This document shows positions 14,601-21,596 of a DNA stretch of 22,145 bases, piece by piece. Position 1 is the first letter of the stretch; every line of letters begins with the position of its first letter. A program made the translations under genes and the position numbers. The stretch comes from a virus. The stretch is taken from IMG/VR virus record IMGVR_UViG_3300048554_000680, positions 1-22,145 of that record; one strand, given 5' to 3'. The notes below the pieces were generated by a model. That model searched no databases and was not told where the DNA came from. It was given only the letters and a program-made list of their open reading frames with translations.

Positions 14601-17025
14601 AAATAAAAATTATGTTGACGATAACGACAAAGCATTTGATGAACTTCCAAACTTAAGAAACGTTGATATTGATTCTACAGCGGGCGGCGACTTGTTTGTT
14701 GCAAGTGGTAAGAAAAAGATTATTGTTGACACAGCAAGCATAAGCAACGGACCTTTCAGCGTAGGTGACACAATTGAACAAGGTGGTACTAACGGTGTTA
14801 TAGTTGACGTCAAAGCATATACTGATGAAATATATGGCAGTGTAAATGAAATTACATACACTCCTGGTTCAGGTACATTTACTACAGGTTCAGCTGTGTC
14901 AGTTGACGAAAGTGCTCCTGTAACATCAGCATCTACTGTATATGAAGCAGATGTAGATGAGTATATAAACGCACCATTGTTAAAAACAGGTAGTGCAGGC
15001 GATTCAACTTTTAGTGATTTAGATGTTACAATTACAAGAACAAATTCAACTAGAAATGTAAACATACAACTTACAGCAGACAGTATTAAAAATGCTGATG
15101 TTAACTCAAGTGCAGGTATTGCTCAAAGTAAAACATTGTTTAACAGAGCCTCAACAAAAGCAGACAGCAGTAGTTTGTTTGGTTTAGATAGTTCTGATCA
15201 AGGACAAGGTTATAGAGGACTTGCAGTATTTGAAGATGATAGTTTTGCTGAAGATATTACTGTAGTACTAAGCGGTGCAATAAGTGCGGCAGCAGGTGAT
15301 AAACTTATACAAGATGGTGGACAAGAAGGTGTTGTTGTAAACACAGTCAGTGGTTCAGCAACTGTTGTAATTAGAACTTCAGTTACTTGGGTAGCTGATG
15401 GAACATCTGATATTAGTAAAGCAACACTTACAAGCGGAGTATATGGTACTCCAGCAAGTTTAAGTGTAACAGTTACATCAGGCGGTATTACACGTTCTGG
15501 TTATATTAGTTTAGCAGATAGAAGTTTACCTTATAGAGCTTTCCAAACATTAACAGGTGCAACAACAGGCGTTGGTGGTTCTGTAATAGGACGAGCATCT
15601 AACGGTAGCGGTGTAGCAGAAGAAGTAAGTTTTGCAACTGTTATTACACAAGGTTTAGGACTTGCAGACGGAGACTTTAATAGTACAATAGGTGATGTTG
15701 CAGATGACGGTAATGCTCTTACACAAACAGGAACTGGTGCATATGGTATCACAGATATTAGTACAGCATTTGCAAGTAACAGTATTGTAAAAAGAGATGC
15801 AAGTGGTAACATTGCAGGTACTGCTCTTATACTAGGTGGTGACATAACTTATGTTGTTGCTGACGTTGACGGTACATCTTTAAGATTAAAAACACCAGGT
15901 GGTGGAGTTATTGCAACTTCAACAGGTGCAACTAAACCTACACTTGAAACAGGTGGCGCAGTTAGAGTTGGTGACATTGGAGCATATTCAGAAAGTAGTT
16001 TCCATAGTGCAAGTACATTTGGTACAGTAGGTGGATCAGGTGGAACAGTTGAAACTAGTGCTATTGCGGCTCGTTGGACATACACTTCATTTATTGAAGC
16101 ACCAGATGAGAAAAATGCAACTTCAACAGGTATTGGTATAGGTGCAGGCACAGGATTCAGTGCAGGCGGCGCAGATATTATTACACACGTTACTGGTGGA
16201 CAAGTTAGAGCTACAACAAGTAACACAGGTGTTGCTACAGATTCATTAACAAGTCTAACAGCAGATACTAATTTAACACTTAGTGGTAATGGTACAGGCA
16301 TAGTAACAATATCAGATAGTTTAGATGTTGACAGTATTGAGTCAAGAAGTACAGATACAGATTTAACAATTACAGCAAATGGTTCAGGTAAAGTTTATAT
16401 TAACGATAACCTAACTGTTAGTGGTAATACAACATTAGGTGATGCAGATACCGACCAAGTAATATTTGGTGCAGATGTACATAGTAACATACTACCAGAT
16501 GCAACAGGAAGCAATAGAAACTTAGGTGGTTCTGGAAAAATATGGAACACTGTATACGCTACAAATATTACATCAGGAAGTAACGCAACAGCAGGTACAA
16601 TTACAGGCGATTGGACTTTAACATCAGGAAGTACTTTCCAAGCAACATACGCTGACTTGGCAGAATATTATGAAGGTGATAAAGAATATGAAGCAGGAAC
16701 TGTATTGGTATTTGGTGGTGATAAAGAAGTAACAACAATTACTGAAAAAGGTTCACGCAGAGTTGCAGGAGTTGTTAGTACAAATCCAGCATACACAATG
16801 AATGCAGAATGTCCTGGTATTAAAATATGTGTTGCATTACAAGGTCGTGTTCCAGTTAAGGTACTTGGACAAGTACGCAAAGGTGACTTACTTGTGTCAA
16901 GTGCAATAGAAGGACATGCTATTGTAGATAATGATCCTAAAGTAGGAACAGTAATTGGTAAAGCAGTTGCAGACAAATTAGACGAAACACGTGGTATAGT
17001 TGAAGCAGTGGTAGGTAGAGTATAA
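8638..17025 (+). CDS. Giant tail fibre / adhesin-like virion protein, 2795 aa
   Basis: This is probably a long tail fibre or baseplate-attached adhesin. The N-terminus (INIGVEGNDGTGDSIRESFKK) matches the start of the protein at 17440 and is probably the attachment module. Three copies of a beta module with SHGL/F..G and a YTD-type ending lie near residues 200-255, 560-640 and 1670-1740. A helical module with a TYP...YN...CE core is duplicated at about 442-515 and 887-955. A short beta-helix-like motif (SRNCSLKGDEFRRVIIRP) is near 800. The C-terminal stretch from about 2270 is rich in Gly/Thr/Ser beta repeats. The last ~125 residues (DLAEYYEGDKEYEAGTVLV, RVAGVVSTNPAY) resemble a G2-type intramolecular chaperone/autoprotease domain. 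SD GGAG is 5 nt upstream of the ATG. Confidence 0.85.
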   Translation: MAKQDINIGVEGNDGTGDSIRESFKKTNENFTELYAVFGLGGSITFKSLSDTPETLTPGTILGSDATGTNVLNLELASNSALGSGPEFEDTIGFDTTSVPGKVIFKVNKTQILLDTNPKLGGHLDAAGRAIGGVGISQSKADALSDQQGLIGNDRYNVDDLVITRGYADQRYITSSPELRVASEPATVTQYTKTIEQYVNGNVQITSHGFDSGDNGLAFTFNAEDTDPTNLVSGTTYYIRYATDDQLSLFTEANKAYATDEDDSVAQTNKVNITGAIAADDTHTIVDSFYDPLLAGNFLSNVALPRDSIVRRQGDTMEGALYLNDHPGDLAGDGTPNGEEDLQAATKYYVDNTSYSSPEVLFVSTKGDDRMFGVPSGKEGTSYTYAYKTINAAAARAEEQIKTAAFELGPYRQTMTYNGGANNAETFTVGVESPAAANVRASQIITANKDYIIKEATGFIDFTYPDFAYNVDRCELDLQLVLQAVALDIQRGDTANYLTRLAAERYFSSSSGRKAITTQKTQTLALYNFVKDLTDSQLEQVYYQQKQISSITKVAGGTPVSKITLASTHGLVDGNRIQFHLNTDPSASPGMTQIQDVIVYVKATGLATNELELYTDKALTTPYDNSSFTNFVDESGAGYPSYIAVRYQDKEEQVIDGAAAGLTQQSSVENLFTLLTTIITSGIEAGTGIVYGKRYQLVVDAGATSGSPASYLDQTNPTNLDVIPGKVVRGKISGAIGQIIEVTNNAPVSGRVTITLNLLEPFDFVAGEELIYANIVKKKQVTIMVESGIYEEDFPIRLSRNCSLKGDEFRRVIIRPKDRISQSKYADTYFFRDATFDGHTLASTGTPFTNQIGVTQGYFGYHYLLDNTEVSNTGTKPDNPGTYGTKAANILKLNKKWIVQEVIEFITATYPSLSYNQSKCERDTGLIVDALVKDLTKGGSENTLEAQGEYYAGAVSGQETETAAAIGYISTLAQALIRANVSGLTIRGTALTQDLTLGADADAETAGDKVGTAIIANALVNLVVFAFNASYNPPLRNDQMDMFLMDDATIIRNVTCQGHGGFMCVLDPAGQILTKSPYIQTASSFSKSENKKTFAGGMYVDAFVGNLPCSVPLTIDPGANASIPGSQSGKVNAFSIWVQSAAGEGLRLRAPQLPAPFYIDGQRYQVNAISDYDSANGWARLYLDSTSNGGNGYNFTGSDIAKDIFIQTAGNRSILANDFTQINDLGYGLVANNSAFSEQVSTFTYYNHAAMYSNNGSEIRALNCSNGYGNFGLVAEGANPNEIPDQVTLEQNMSMPLKAFTTSTFTNATELTTLTAYDAQFKPKNNSVITVDHGGAIGQKRYKISRVTTLSDTDTDGTPGEAGTDVVNTGVATLDPGSVTVSNVSGVATTTYTGVATQGAASGGTGCTLNITFTNGNPNAATVTLNTVGEGYATTDTLTVLNSNIPVATSNLTVDVATIFGTTPASTNGTNRVYRFEIIEDKTFADDFPADIADTITHNTVIEYRDSANFVFDGVADTSGLVTRPSTAINFDESDTETYRSISFSTKDTFNQDLDNVDNDSILTTFDTDFNDVEMIVKKANLTGGYGSASGDTKIAITRIENTRLAQRLFTDGTIQTLRAPGDAGYAGGMIFTYSGKTHRITKYGANDAGQKGEETITGIAKTVVGLVTKLTVTSASHGLSNGQAITIFNNKGMTEVNGLTLYAGNVATNTFDLYTDAGQTAFLDGATFTAHSGSDGYWTLDDADRHYIEFTDVANSDINTPASSAGIATALSATIDKNLFGTLPAGATAEITVAISLLRATGHDFTQIGTGGFNDSNYPKVLFGDPVGGTNAKADFYVDSNDSLKGQVWERRKGRVFFISSDNDGFFRVGKFFSVDQSTGDISFAGEIGISNANSLGFKRGVTINEFSSDDSFADLSGQAVPTEKAIDAYISKRLGYGRTGPQLTGGSRIGPGVLTLDGIPNMEGDLNLGGNKLENVANPTSGSDGANKNYVDDNDKAFDELPNLRNVDIDSTAGGDLFVASGKKKIIVDTASISNGPFSVGDTIEQGGTNGVIVDVKAYTDEIYGSVNEITYTPGSGTFTTGSAVSVDESAPVTSASTVYEADVDEYINAPLLKTGSAGDSTFSDLDVTITRTNSTRNVNIQLTADSIKNADVNSSAGIAQSKTLFNRASTKADSSSLFGLDSSDQGQGYRGLAVFEDDSFAEDITVVLSGAISAAAGDKLIQDGGQEGVVVNTVSGSATVVIRTSVTWVADGTSDISKATLTSGVYGTPASLSVTVTSGGITRSGYISLADRSLPYRAFQTLTGATTGVGGSVIGRASNGSGVAEEVSFATVITQGLGLADGDFNSTIGDVADDGNALTQTGTGAYGITDISTAFASNSIVKRDASGNIAGTALILGGDITYVVADVDGTSLRLKTPGGGVIATSTGATKPTLETGGAVRVGDIGAYSESSFHSASTFGTVGGSGGTVETSAIAARWTYTSFIEAPDEKNATSTGIGIGAGTGFSAGGADIITHVTGGQVRATTSNTGVATDSLTSLTADTNLTLSGNGTGIVTISDSLDVDSIESRSTDTDLTITANGSGKVYINDNLTVSGNTTLGDADTDQVIFGADVHSNILPDATGSNRNLGGSGKIWNTVYATNITSGSNATAGTITGDWTLTSGSTFQATYADLAEYYEGDKEYEAGTVLVFGGDKEVTTITEKGSRRVAGVVSTNPAYTMNAECPGIKICVALQGRVPVKVLGQVRKGDLLVSSAIEGHAIVDNDPKVGTVIGKAVADKLDETRGIVEAVVGRV

Positions 17026-17135
17026 TGGCAAACAAACCAATAGTACAAGAGGATAAAGATAAGATTATCAAAATCTATACAAATCCTGCAAAACGCCCAG
17101 TAATAGTAATAGAACAGAGGAAACAAAATGGCTAA
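17025..17135 (+). CDS. 36-aa small ORF between fibre genes
   Basis: ATG 17025 overlaps the giant-gene stop by one base (TAATG), and the ORF ends 8 nt into the next gene, the same coupling style as real genes here. The peptide is lysine-rich (KDKIIKIYTNPAKRPVIVI). It fills a gap that would otherwise be about 100 nt. It is probably translated by reinitiation; function unknown. Confidence 0.5.
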   Translation: MANKPIVQEDKDKIIKIYTNPAKRPVIVIEQRKQNG

Positions 17136-17418
17136 TAGATTCCCATTAATAGTTGATACAAGTGACGAAAATAAAATAAAAGAATTACCTAGCGGTGATA
17201 GTTTAGACCTTACAGGCGGCGGTGTACAAAATGCTTCGGATATTGGCACTACAAATGTAACAGCATCAGAACAAGTTTCAGCTCAAATTTTTAAAGCCAA
17301 TGGTTATACACAAGCCCAACGTGATTCGCTAAGTGCTACAAACGGAATGATTATTTACAATACAGATAGTAATAAATTCCAAGGACATGCAAATGGCGTA
17401 TGGGTAGATTTACACTAA
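17128..17418 (+). CDS. Small virion structural protein, 96 aa
   Basis: It has an N-terminal module (ANRFPLIVDTS..KIKELPSGDSLDLTGG) typical, in my recollection, of marine T4-like phage structural proteins. A C-terminal module with MIIYNTDSNKFQGHANGVW, common at phage fibre and adhesin ends, follows. SD AGAGG is about 7 nt upstream. It overlaps the 36-aa ORF. It is probably a small fibre or collar component made with the late block. Confidence 0.75.
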   Translation: MANRFPLIVDTSDENKIKELPSGDSLDLTGGGVQNASDIGTTNVTASEQVSAQIFKANGYTQAQRDSLSATNGMIIYNTDSNKFQGHANGVWVDLH

Positions 17419-17421
17419 ATA
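17415..17421 (+). promoter_or_regulatory. Late-type promoter variant CTAAATA
   Basis: CTAAATA overlaps the stop of the 96-aa gene. The predicted start near 17427 gives a leader holding GAGGAG (17428-17433) before ATG 17440. It differs from GATAAATA at one or two positions, so support is weaker than for the other late sites. Confidence 0.5.
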
Positions 17422-17439
17422 CTATACGAGGAGCACACA

Positions 17440-18141
17440 ATGGCAATACAGCAAATTAATTTAGGAAGTGCGGCTAACGATGGTACAGGTGACGATCTTA
17501 GAGTAGCATTTGCAAAAGTAAATAATAACTTTGCAGAATTAAATGATAGACAAGTTGATAATACATTAGCAACAAACATCGGTGATACAGATGCAATAGG
17601 AATATTTGCAAGTAAAGACGGTGATACATTACAATTCAAAAAAATTAAGGCTGGTAACAATGTTACTCTTAGCACAACAGCAGACACAGTTACAGTAAAT
17701 ACAAACGATAGTATTAGTTCGCTTACTTTACCTACTGACACTGGTACGCTTACTATAAACAGCAACGGCACATATAGTATATTAGGTGGACAAAATATAC
17801 AAACAAGTGTGCAAGGCAATGACATAAGCATACGTATTACAGGAACAGATTTACTTTTACAAGACCCTGCTCCTAAACTACTAGCAAATTTAGACGCAAA
17901 TCTAAAAAATATTAACAATGCAACTACAGTTACAGCAAACAGTTTTGTAGGTGATTTAACAGGCTTAGTATACGGAATTGATGTAAGATCTTTAGATACA
18001 TTAGTTGCAGGTTCTGATTTCGGTGCTATAACTCCTACAGCAACTTCTCTAGTTGATATATTAACAGTATTTACTGATGTTGATTACGGTACATATTCAG
18101 CACCTGTATCACTAACTTCTGACTTCGGCAGCTTTGCATAG
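17440..18141 (+). CDS. Fibre-like virion structural protein, 233 aa
   Basis: The N-terminus (QINLGSAANDGTGDDLRVAF) repeats the attachment-like module of the giant protein. The remainder is short Thr/Asn/Asp-rich beta repeats (FKKIKAGNNVTLSTTADTV). It reads like the N-terminal part of a longer fibre and may be a paralogue reduced in length. SD GAGGAG lies 6 nt upstream of ATG. Confidence 0.77.
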   Translation: MAIQQINLGSAANDGTGDDLRVAFAKVNNNFAELNDRQVDNTLATNIGDTDAIGIFASKDGDTLQFKKIKAGNNVTLSTTADTVTVNTNDSISSLTLPTDTGTLTINSNGTYSILGGQNIQTSVQGNDISIRITGTDLLLQDPAPKLLANLDANLKNINNATTVTANSFVGDLTGLVYGIDVRSLDTLVAGSDFGAITPTATSLVDILTVFTDVDYGTYSAPVSLTSDFGSFA

Positions 18142-18149
18142 ACTAAAGC

Positions 18150-18157
18150 GATAAATA
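18150..18157 (+). promoter_or_regulatory. T4-type late promoter GATAAATA
   Basis: GATAAATA predicts a start near 18163. SD AGGAG (18166-18170) precedes ATG 18179. It lies in the 37-base gap between two structural genes. Confidence 0.75.
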
Positions 18158-18178
18158 TGCTATATAGGAGTAATTCAT

Positions 18179-20764
18179 ATGGCTATTGACATTAGCAAAT
18201 TATCAGTATCAAACACAGTAGGAAATTATCCTAGTACTACTTCTATTATAACGTCACCCACTGAATTCGGCGGTCAAACAGGATGGACTACACAAAGTGG
18301 TAGACTAATAGCAACATTACAAGAACGTATTACAATAAGTTTGCCTTTGCCTATACAAAACTTTTCTGGCACAGTAAAACTTATTAGCGGAACATTACCT
18401 CCGGGCGTTAGATTAGAAAATACAAATTTAGTAGGAACACCTTTAGAGGTAGCTAGAGATACAGATTTTCAATTTGTTTTAAGAGCGCAAAACGGTGACG
18501 AAATATCAGATCGCACATTTATTATTAAGGTAATAGGTCCTGACAGCCCTTTATGGGTGACTCCAGAAGACTTACTTGCAATTGGCAATAATGAAACATT
18601 TTTTATAATTGATAACCAACCTGTTAACTTTCAACTTACTGCTATTGACAACGACACTAGTGCAGGGCAAGTATTAGATTATTTTATTGGTTCAGGTGAT
18701 GGAAGTCTACCTCCAGGATTAACACTTACATCAGATGGACGAATTGTAGGAATAGTAGATCCTATACTTGCAATTACAAAAGAAACAGGTAGTGGTGAAT
18801 ACGATACATCAGCTTATGACGCAGATCAAGCCGCAGGCTTTGACTTTGGTATTAGATCAAGCAACGGCTTTGAAAGTTTCTTTTATGATACTACAACATA
18901 TGATTTAGCAATACCAACACGTTCACCAAAAAAATTAAATAGATATTATGAATTTACTGTAAGCGTTTCAGATGGTGACACTGTTAGCAGAAGAACATTT
19001 AGAATTTATGTTGTTGGTGATGATTATCTAAGATCAGACAACACAATAATGCAAATAGGAACTGGTATATTTAGAGCAGATAATTCTCATATACGTGTTC
19101 CAATTTGGCTAACACCAGCAGACTTAGGATACAAAAGAGCAAACAACTATGTTACAATACAATTAGATATTATTGACAGTAACACACTGTCTGGTGTAGT
19201 TGTTTATACTTTAGAGTCAGGAGCATTACCTCCAGGATTACAATTAGATTCAACCACAGGCGAGATAGCAGGATATGTTCCTTATCAACCAGCTGTGACT
19301 AAGCCATACAGTTTTACAATTAAAGCAGTAAGAGCAACAAGTGGCGAGGGTGAACTTGCTGAAAGCAGCAAAACATTTACTGTAAAAATATTAGGAGAAA
19401 TTGATAGCACAATTTCCTGGAAAACACCTGCAGACTTAGGAACAATCAACAGTAACTATATTAGTACATTATCTGTAAAAGCAAATACCACAGTACCAAA
19501 TGCTGTATTGTTGTATTCATTAGAAAGCGGAACACTTCCTCCAGGTTTAAGTTTAAAGTTTGATGGAGAGATTGTAGGAAAAATAAACAACTTTGGTTCA
19601 GCAACAAATCCAGGAATGACTATATTTGATAATGCTAAATTAAAGTTTGACAACAATACAACAACTATTGATAGACAATATAAATTTACAATCAAAGCAA
19701 AAGATCAATTTGGCTTTAGTGCAATAGAACAAGAATTTAAAATTGCAGTATCAGACCCAGATGACAAACTTTACAGTAATTTATACATGAAGCCTTTCTT
19801 AAAAAATACTTTAAGAACAAAATACAGAGACTTTATTAATAATGCTGAAATTTTTCCATCAGACAGTATATATAGACCTAATGATAAAAACTTTGGTTTA
19901 CAAACTGAAATTAAAATGTTAGCATATGCAGGAATAGAGAGCAGAGACATTGCTGAATACACAACTGCAAGTACAAAAAATCACAAACGTAAAACTTTTA
20001 GATTTGGTGAACTTAAAACAGCAGTAGCAAAAACTCCTGGTACAAATGATGTTGTATATGAAGTTGTATATTTAGAAGTTTTAGATCCCTATAAAAATAG
20101 CAAAGGCGTTGCTCGCAAAACTGTAGACATAAGATCAAAAAATAAGATTACTGCCGACATACAATTACAAACACCTAATGGTGCTGAAGCAGCGTACGAT
20201 CTAAGTGTATTAGAAATTTATGGACGTTCAAAAATATTAAAAAATAAATTCCATGCAGGTGTAGTTGTACATGGAAGATCAGGGCTATACAAATATAACA
20301 TTACAAATGTAATTGAGGTAGGCACAAGAACACAAAATGTAGAAATACCTTTCGAAAAAGGTACAATAGAATCACGGCAGTTTGACCCAACTTATCCTAC
20401 TACACTTAAGATTGATAGTGATGTAATTACAATAGACTCTGCAACTGATAACAAACGTTATATTAGTAGTATAGATCATATGAGAGATGCTATAAAAGAG
20501 CTGGGTGAAACAGAGAAAAATTTCTTACCACTATGGATGCGTACACCACAAGGAAATACACCTAAAGAACTAGGTTATATATTAGCAGTACCTCTTGTAT
20601 TTTGTAAACCAGGAACTGCATCAAGTATCAAAAATAGTATAGAATTTAATAAATTTAATTTCAAGGATTTCCAATTAGATATAGACAGATATGTGATTGA
20701 TAGCACTACAGGCGACTCAAACGAACAATATATTGTTTTCGGAAACCAAAGATATAATGTATAA
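18179..20764 (+). CDS. Virion structural protein with four He_PIG (Ig-like) repeats, 861 aa
   Basis: A likely baseplate, tail or adhesion protein. Four Ig-like repeats carry the He_PIG signature: SGTLPPGVRLENTNLVGTP near residue 70, GSLPPGLTLTSDGRIVG near 178, SGALPPGLQLDSTTGEIAG near 350, and SGTLPPGLSLKFDGEIVG near 453. Each follows a strand and a Trp-containing linker (WVTPEDL, WLTPADL, WKTPADL). Residues about 525-861 form a different, lysine-rich C-terminal region (KPFLKNTLRTKYRDF, YEVVYLEVLDPYK) that I do not recognise outside phages. Such repeats bind carbohydrates or make stalks in many phages. SD AGGAG lies 8 nt upstream. Confidence 0.85.
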   Translation: MAIDISKLSVSNTVGNYPSTTSIITSPTEFGGQTGWTTQSGRLIATLQERITISLPLPIQNFSGTVKLISGTLPPGVRLENTNLVGTPLEVARDTDFQFVLRAQNGDEISDRTFIIKVIGPDSPLWVTPEDLLAIGNNETFFIIDNQPVNFQLTAIDNDTSAGQVLDYFIGSGDGSLPPGLTLTSDGRIVGIVDPILAITKETGSGEYDTSAYDADQAAGFDFGIRSSNGFESFFYDTTTYDLAIPTRSPKKLNRYYEFTVSVSDGDTVSRRTFRIYVVGDDYLRSDNTIMQIGTGIFRADNSHIRVPIWLTPADLGYKRANNYVTIQLDIIDSNTLSGVVVYTLESGALPPGLQLDSTTGEIAGYVPYQPAVTKPYSFTIKAVRATSGEGELAESSKTFTVKILGEIDSTISWKTPADLGTINSNYISTLSVKANTTVPNAVLLYSLESGTLPPGLSLKFDGEIVGKINNFGSATNPGMTIFDNAKLKFDNNTTTIDRQYKFTIKAKDQFGFSAIEQEFKIAVSDPDDKLYSNLYMKPFLKNTLRTKYRDFINNAEIFPSDSIYRPNDKNFGLQTEIKMLAYAGIESRDIAEYTTASTKNHKRKTFRFGELKTAVAKTPGTNDVVYEVVYLEVLDPYKNSKGVARKTVDIRSKNKITADIQLQTPNGAEAAYDLSVLEIYGRSKILKNKFHAGVVVHGRSGLYKYNITNVIEVGTRTQNVEIPFEKGTIESRQFDPTYPTTLKIDSDVITIDSATDNKRYISSIDHMRDAIKELGETEKNFLPLWMRTPQGNTPKELGYILAVPLVFCKPGTASSIKNSIEFNKFNFKDFQLDIDRYVIDSTTGDSNEQYIVFGNQRYNV

Positions 20765-20768
20765 CAAC

Positions 20769-20776
20769 GATAAATA
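20769..20776 (+). promoter_or_regulatory. T4-type late promoter GATAAATA
   Basis: The octamer in AACGATAAATAA predicts a start near 20782, at the beginning of SD AGGAG (20782-20786), with ATG 20793. The wording AACGATAAATAA is the same as at 8231-8242. Confidence 0.75.
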
Positions 20777-20792
20777 AGTATAGGAGACTTAT

Positions 20793-21350
20793 ATGGCAAG
20801 TGGTATTAATTCAACTGATATAGACGGAAATTTTCCGGTAGCAGGACAAGACAACGATAGTCAAGGCTTTCGTGACAATTTTACAACAATTAAAAACAGT
20901 TTAGCAACGGCTAAAACTGAAATTAGTACATTACAAAGCACTTCTGCAAAACTAAATGCAGAGAATGATTTTAATGGAACTATTGTAAGAGGTGCTAGTT
21001 TTATCGGTACTACTGAAGAAGTATATCCACAGGGCAATGTTACAGCATCGCAGAACGTAAGTTTTACTAACGGTCATTATCAACTTATCCAAGTTGGTGC
21101 AGATGTAACTTTAACATTAGCTGACTGGCCTGCAACTAACTTAATGGGCAAATTAAGACTGCAAATAACATCAGACGGAACTCCTAGAGATATTACATGG
21201 TCTGTTGCAAATGGCGGTGCTTTAAAATATGCTGCAGATTGGCCAGGAACATTTACAGTAACAAGTCAAACTAATCCTATCATTGTTGACTTCTGGACAA
21301 CAAATGCTGGTACAACTGTATTTGCACAATACCACGGACAATATACGTAA
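20793..21350 (+). CDS. Fibre-like virion structural protein, 185 aa
   Basis: The N-terminus (GNFPVAGQDNDSQGFRDNF) followed by a short coiled coil (TTIKNSLATAKTEISTLQS) is a divergent form of the module seen in the other two fibres. A beta-rich domain follows (residues about 75-185, HYQLIQVGADVTLTLADWP, WSVANGGALKY) that looks like a compact trimeric fibre head. It is probably a structural protein at the tail or a fibre tip. Confidence 0.77.
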   Translation: MASGINSTDIDGNFPVAGQDNDSQGFRDNFTTIKNSLATAKTEISTLQSTSAKLNAENDFNGTIVRGASFIGTTEEVYPQGNVTASQNVSFTNGHYQLIQVGADVTLTLADWPATNLMGKLRLQITSDGTPRDITWSVANGGALKYAADWPGTFTVTSQTNPIIVDFWTTNAGTTVFAQYHGQYT

Positions 21351-21353
21351 AAC

Positions 21354-21587
21354 ATGTTTAACCCTTTAATTGATAATATCAACGATTTGAATGATATGCA
21401 GGTTGAAGAAAAGGTTGCAGAACTTAGTAAAAAGTATTGGCAAACTCGGAACCCTGAAGTACAGATGCAAATTGGCACAGCATTAAATCAATTTAAAGAA
21501 GAACTTTATATTAGAAAACAAAAAGAGGCGAATAAACCTGTAGATGATGGTGATAATTCTCTTGACAAACTAATAAAAGTAAGTTAA
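21354..21587 (+). CDS. Small helical phage protein, 77 aa
   Basis: A hydrophilic protein predicted to be mostly alpha-helical (DLNDMQVEEKVAELSKKYW, QMQIGTALNQFKEELYIRK) with an acidic tail. It follows the fibre gene by three bases without a clear SD, so it is probably translated by reinitiation. I recognise it as typical of marine T4-like phages but with no known function. The -35 and most of the spacer of the next promoter lie in its 3' end. Confidence 0.7.
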   Translation: MFNPLIDNINDLNDMQVEEKVAELSKKYWQTRNPEVQMQIGTALNQFKEELYIRKQKEANKPVDDGDNSLDKLIKVS

Positions 21588-21590
21588 AAT
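21562..21590 (+). promoter_or_regulatory. sigma70-type promoter TTGACA-N17-TAAAAT
   Basis: TTGACA is at 21562-21567 and TAAAAT at 21585-21590, with a 17-base spacer. Six bases (ATACGT) then lead to ATG 21597, with no SD. The predicted +1 is the A of the start codon. Confidence 0.8.
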
Positions 21591-21596
21591 ATACGT

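Noticed and set aside
11487-16301. Long minus-strand frames opposite the giant fibre gene
   Set aside because: They are typical antisense shadows of Thr/Ala/Gly-rich repeats; no SD, promoter or recognisable motif.
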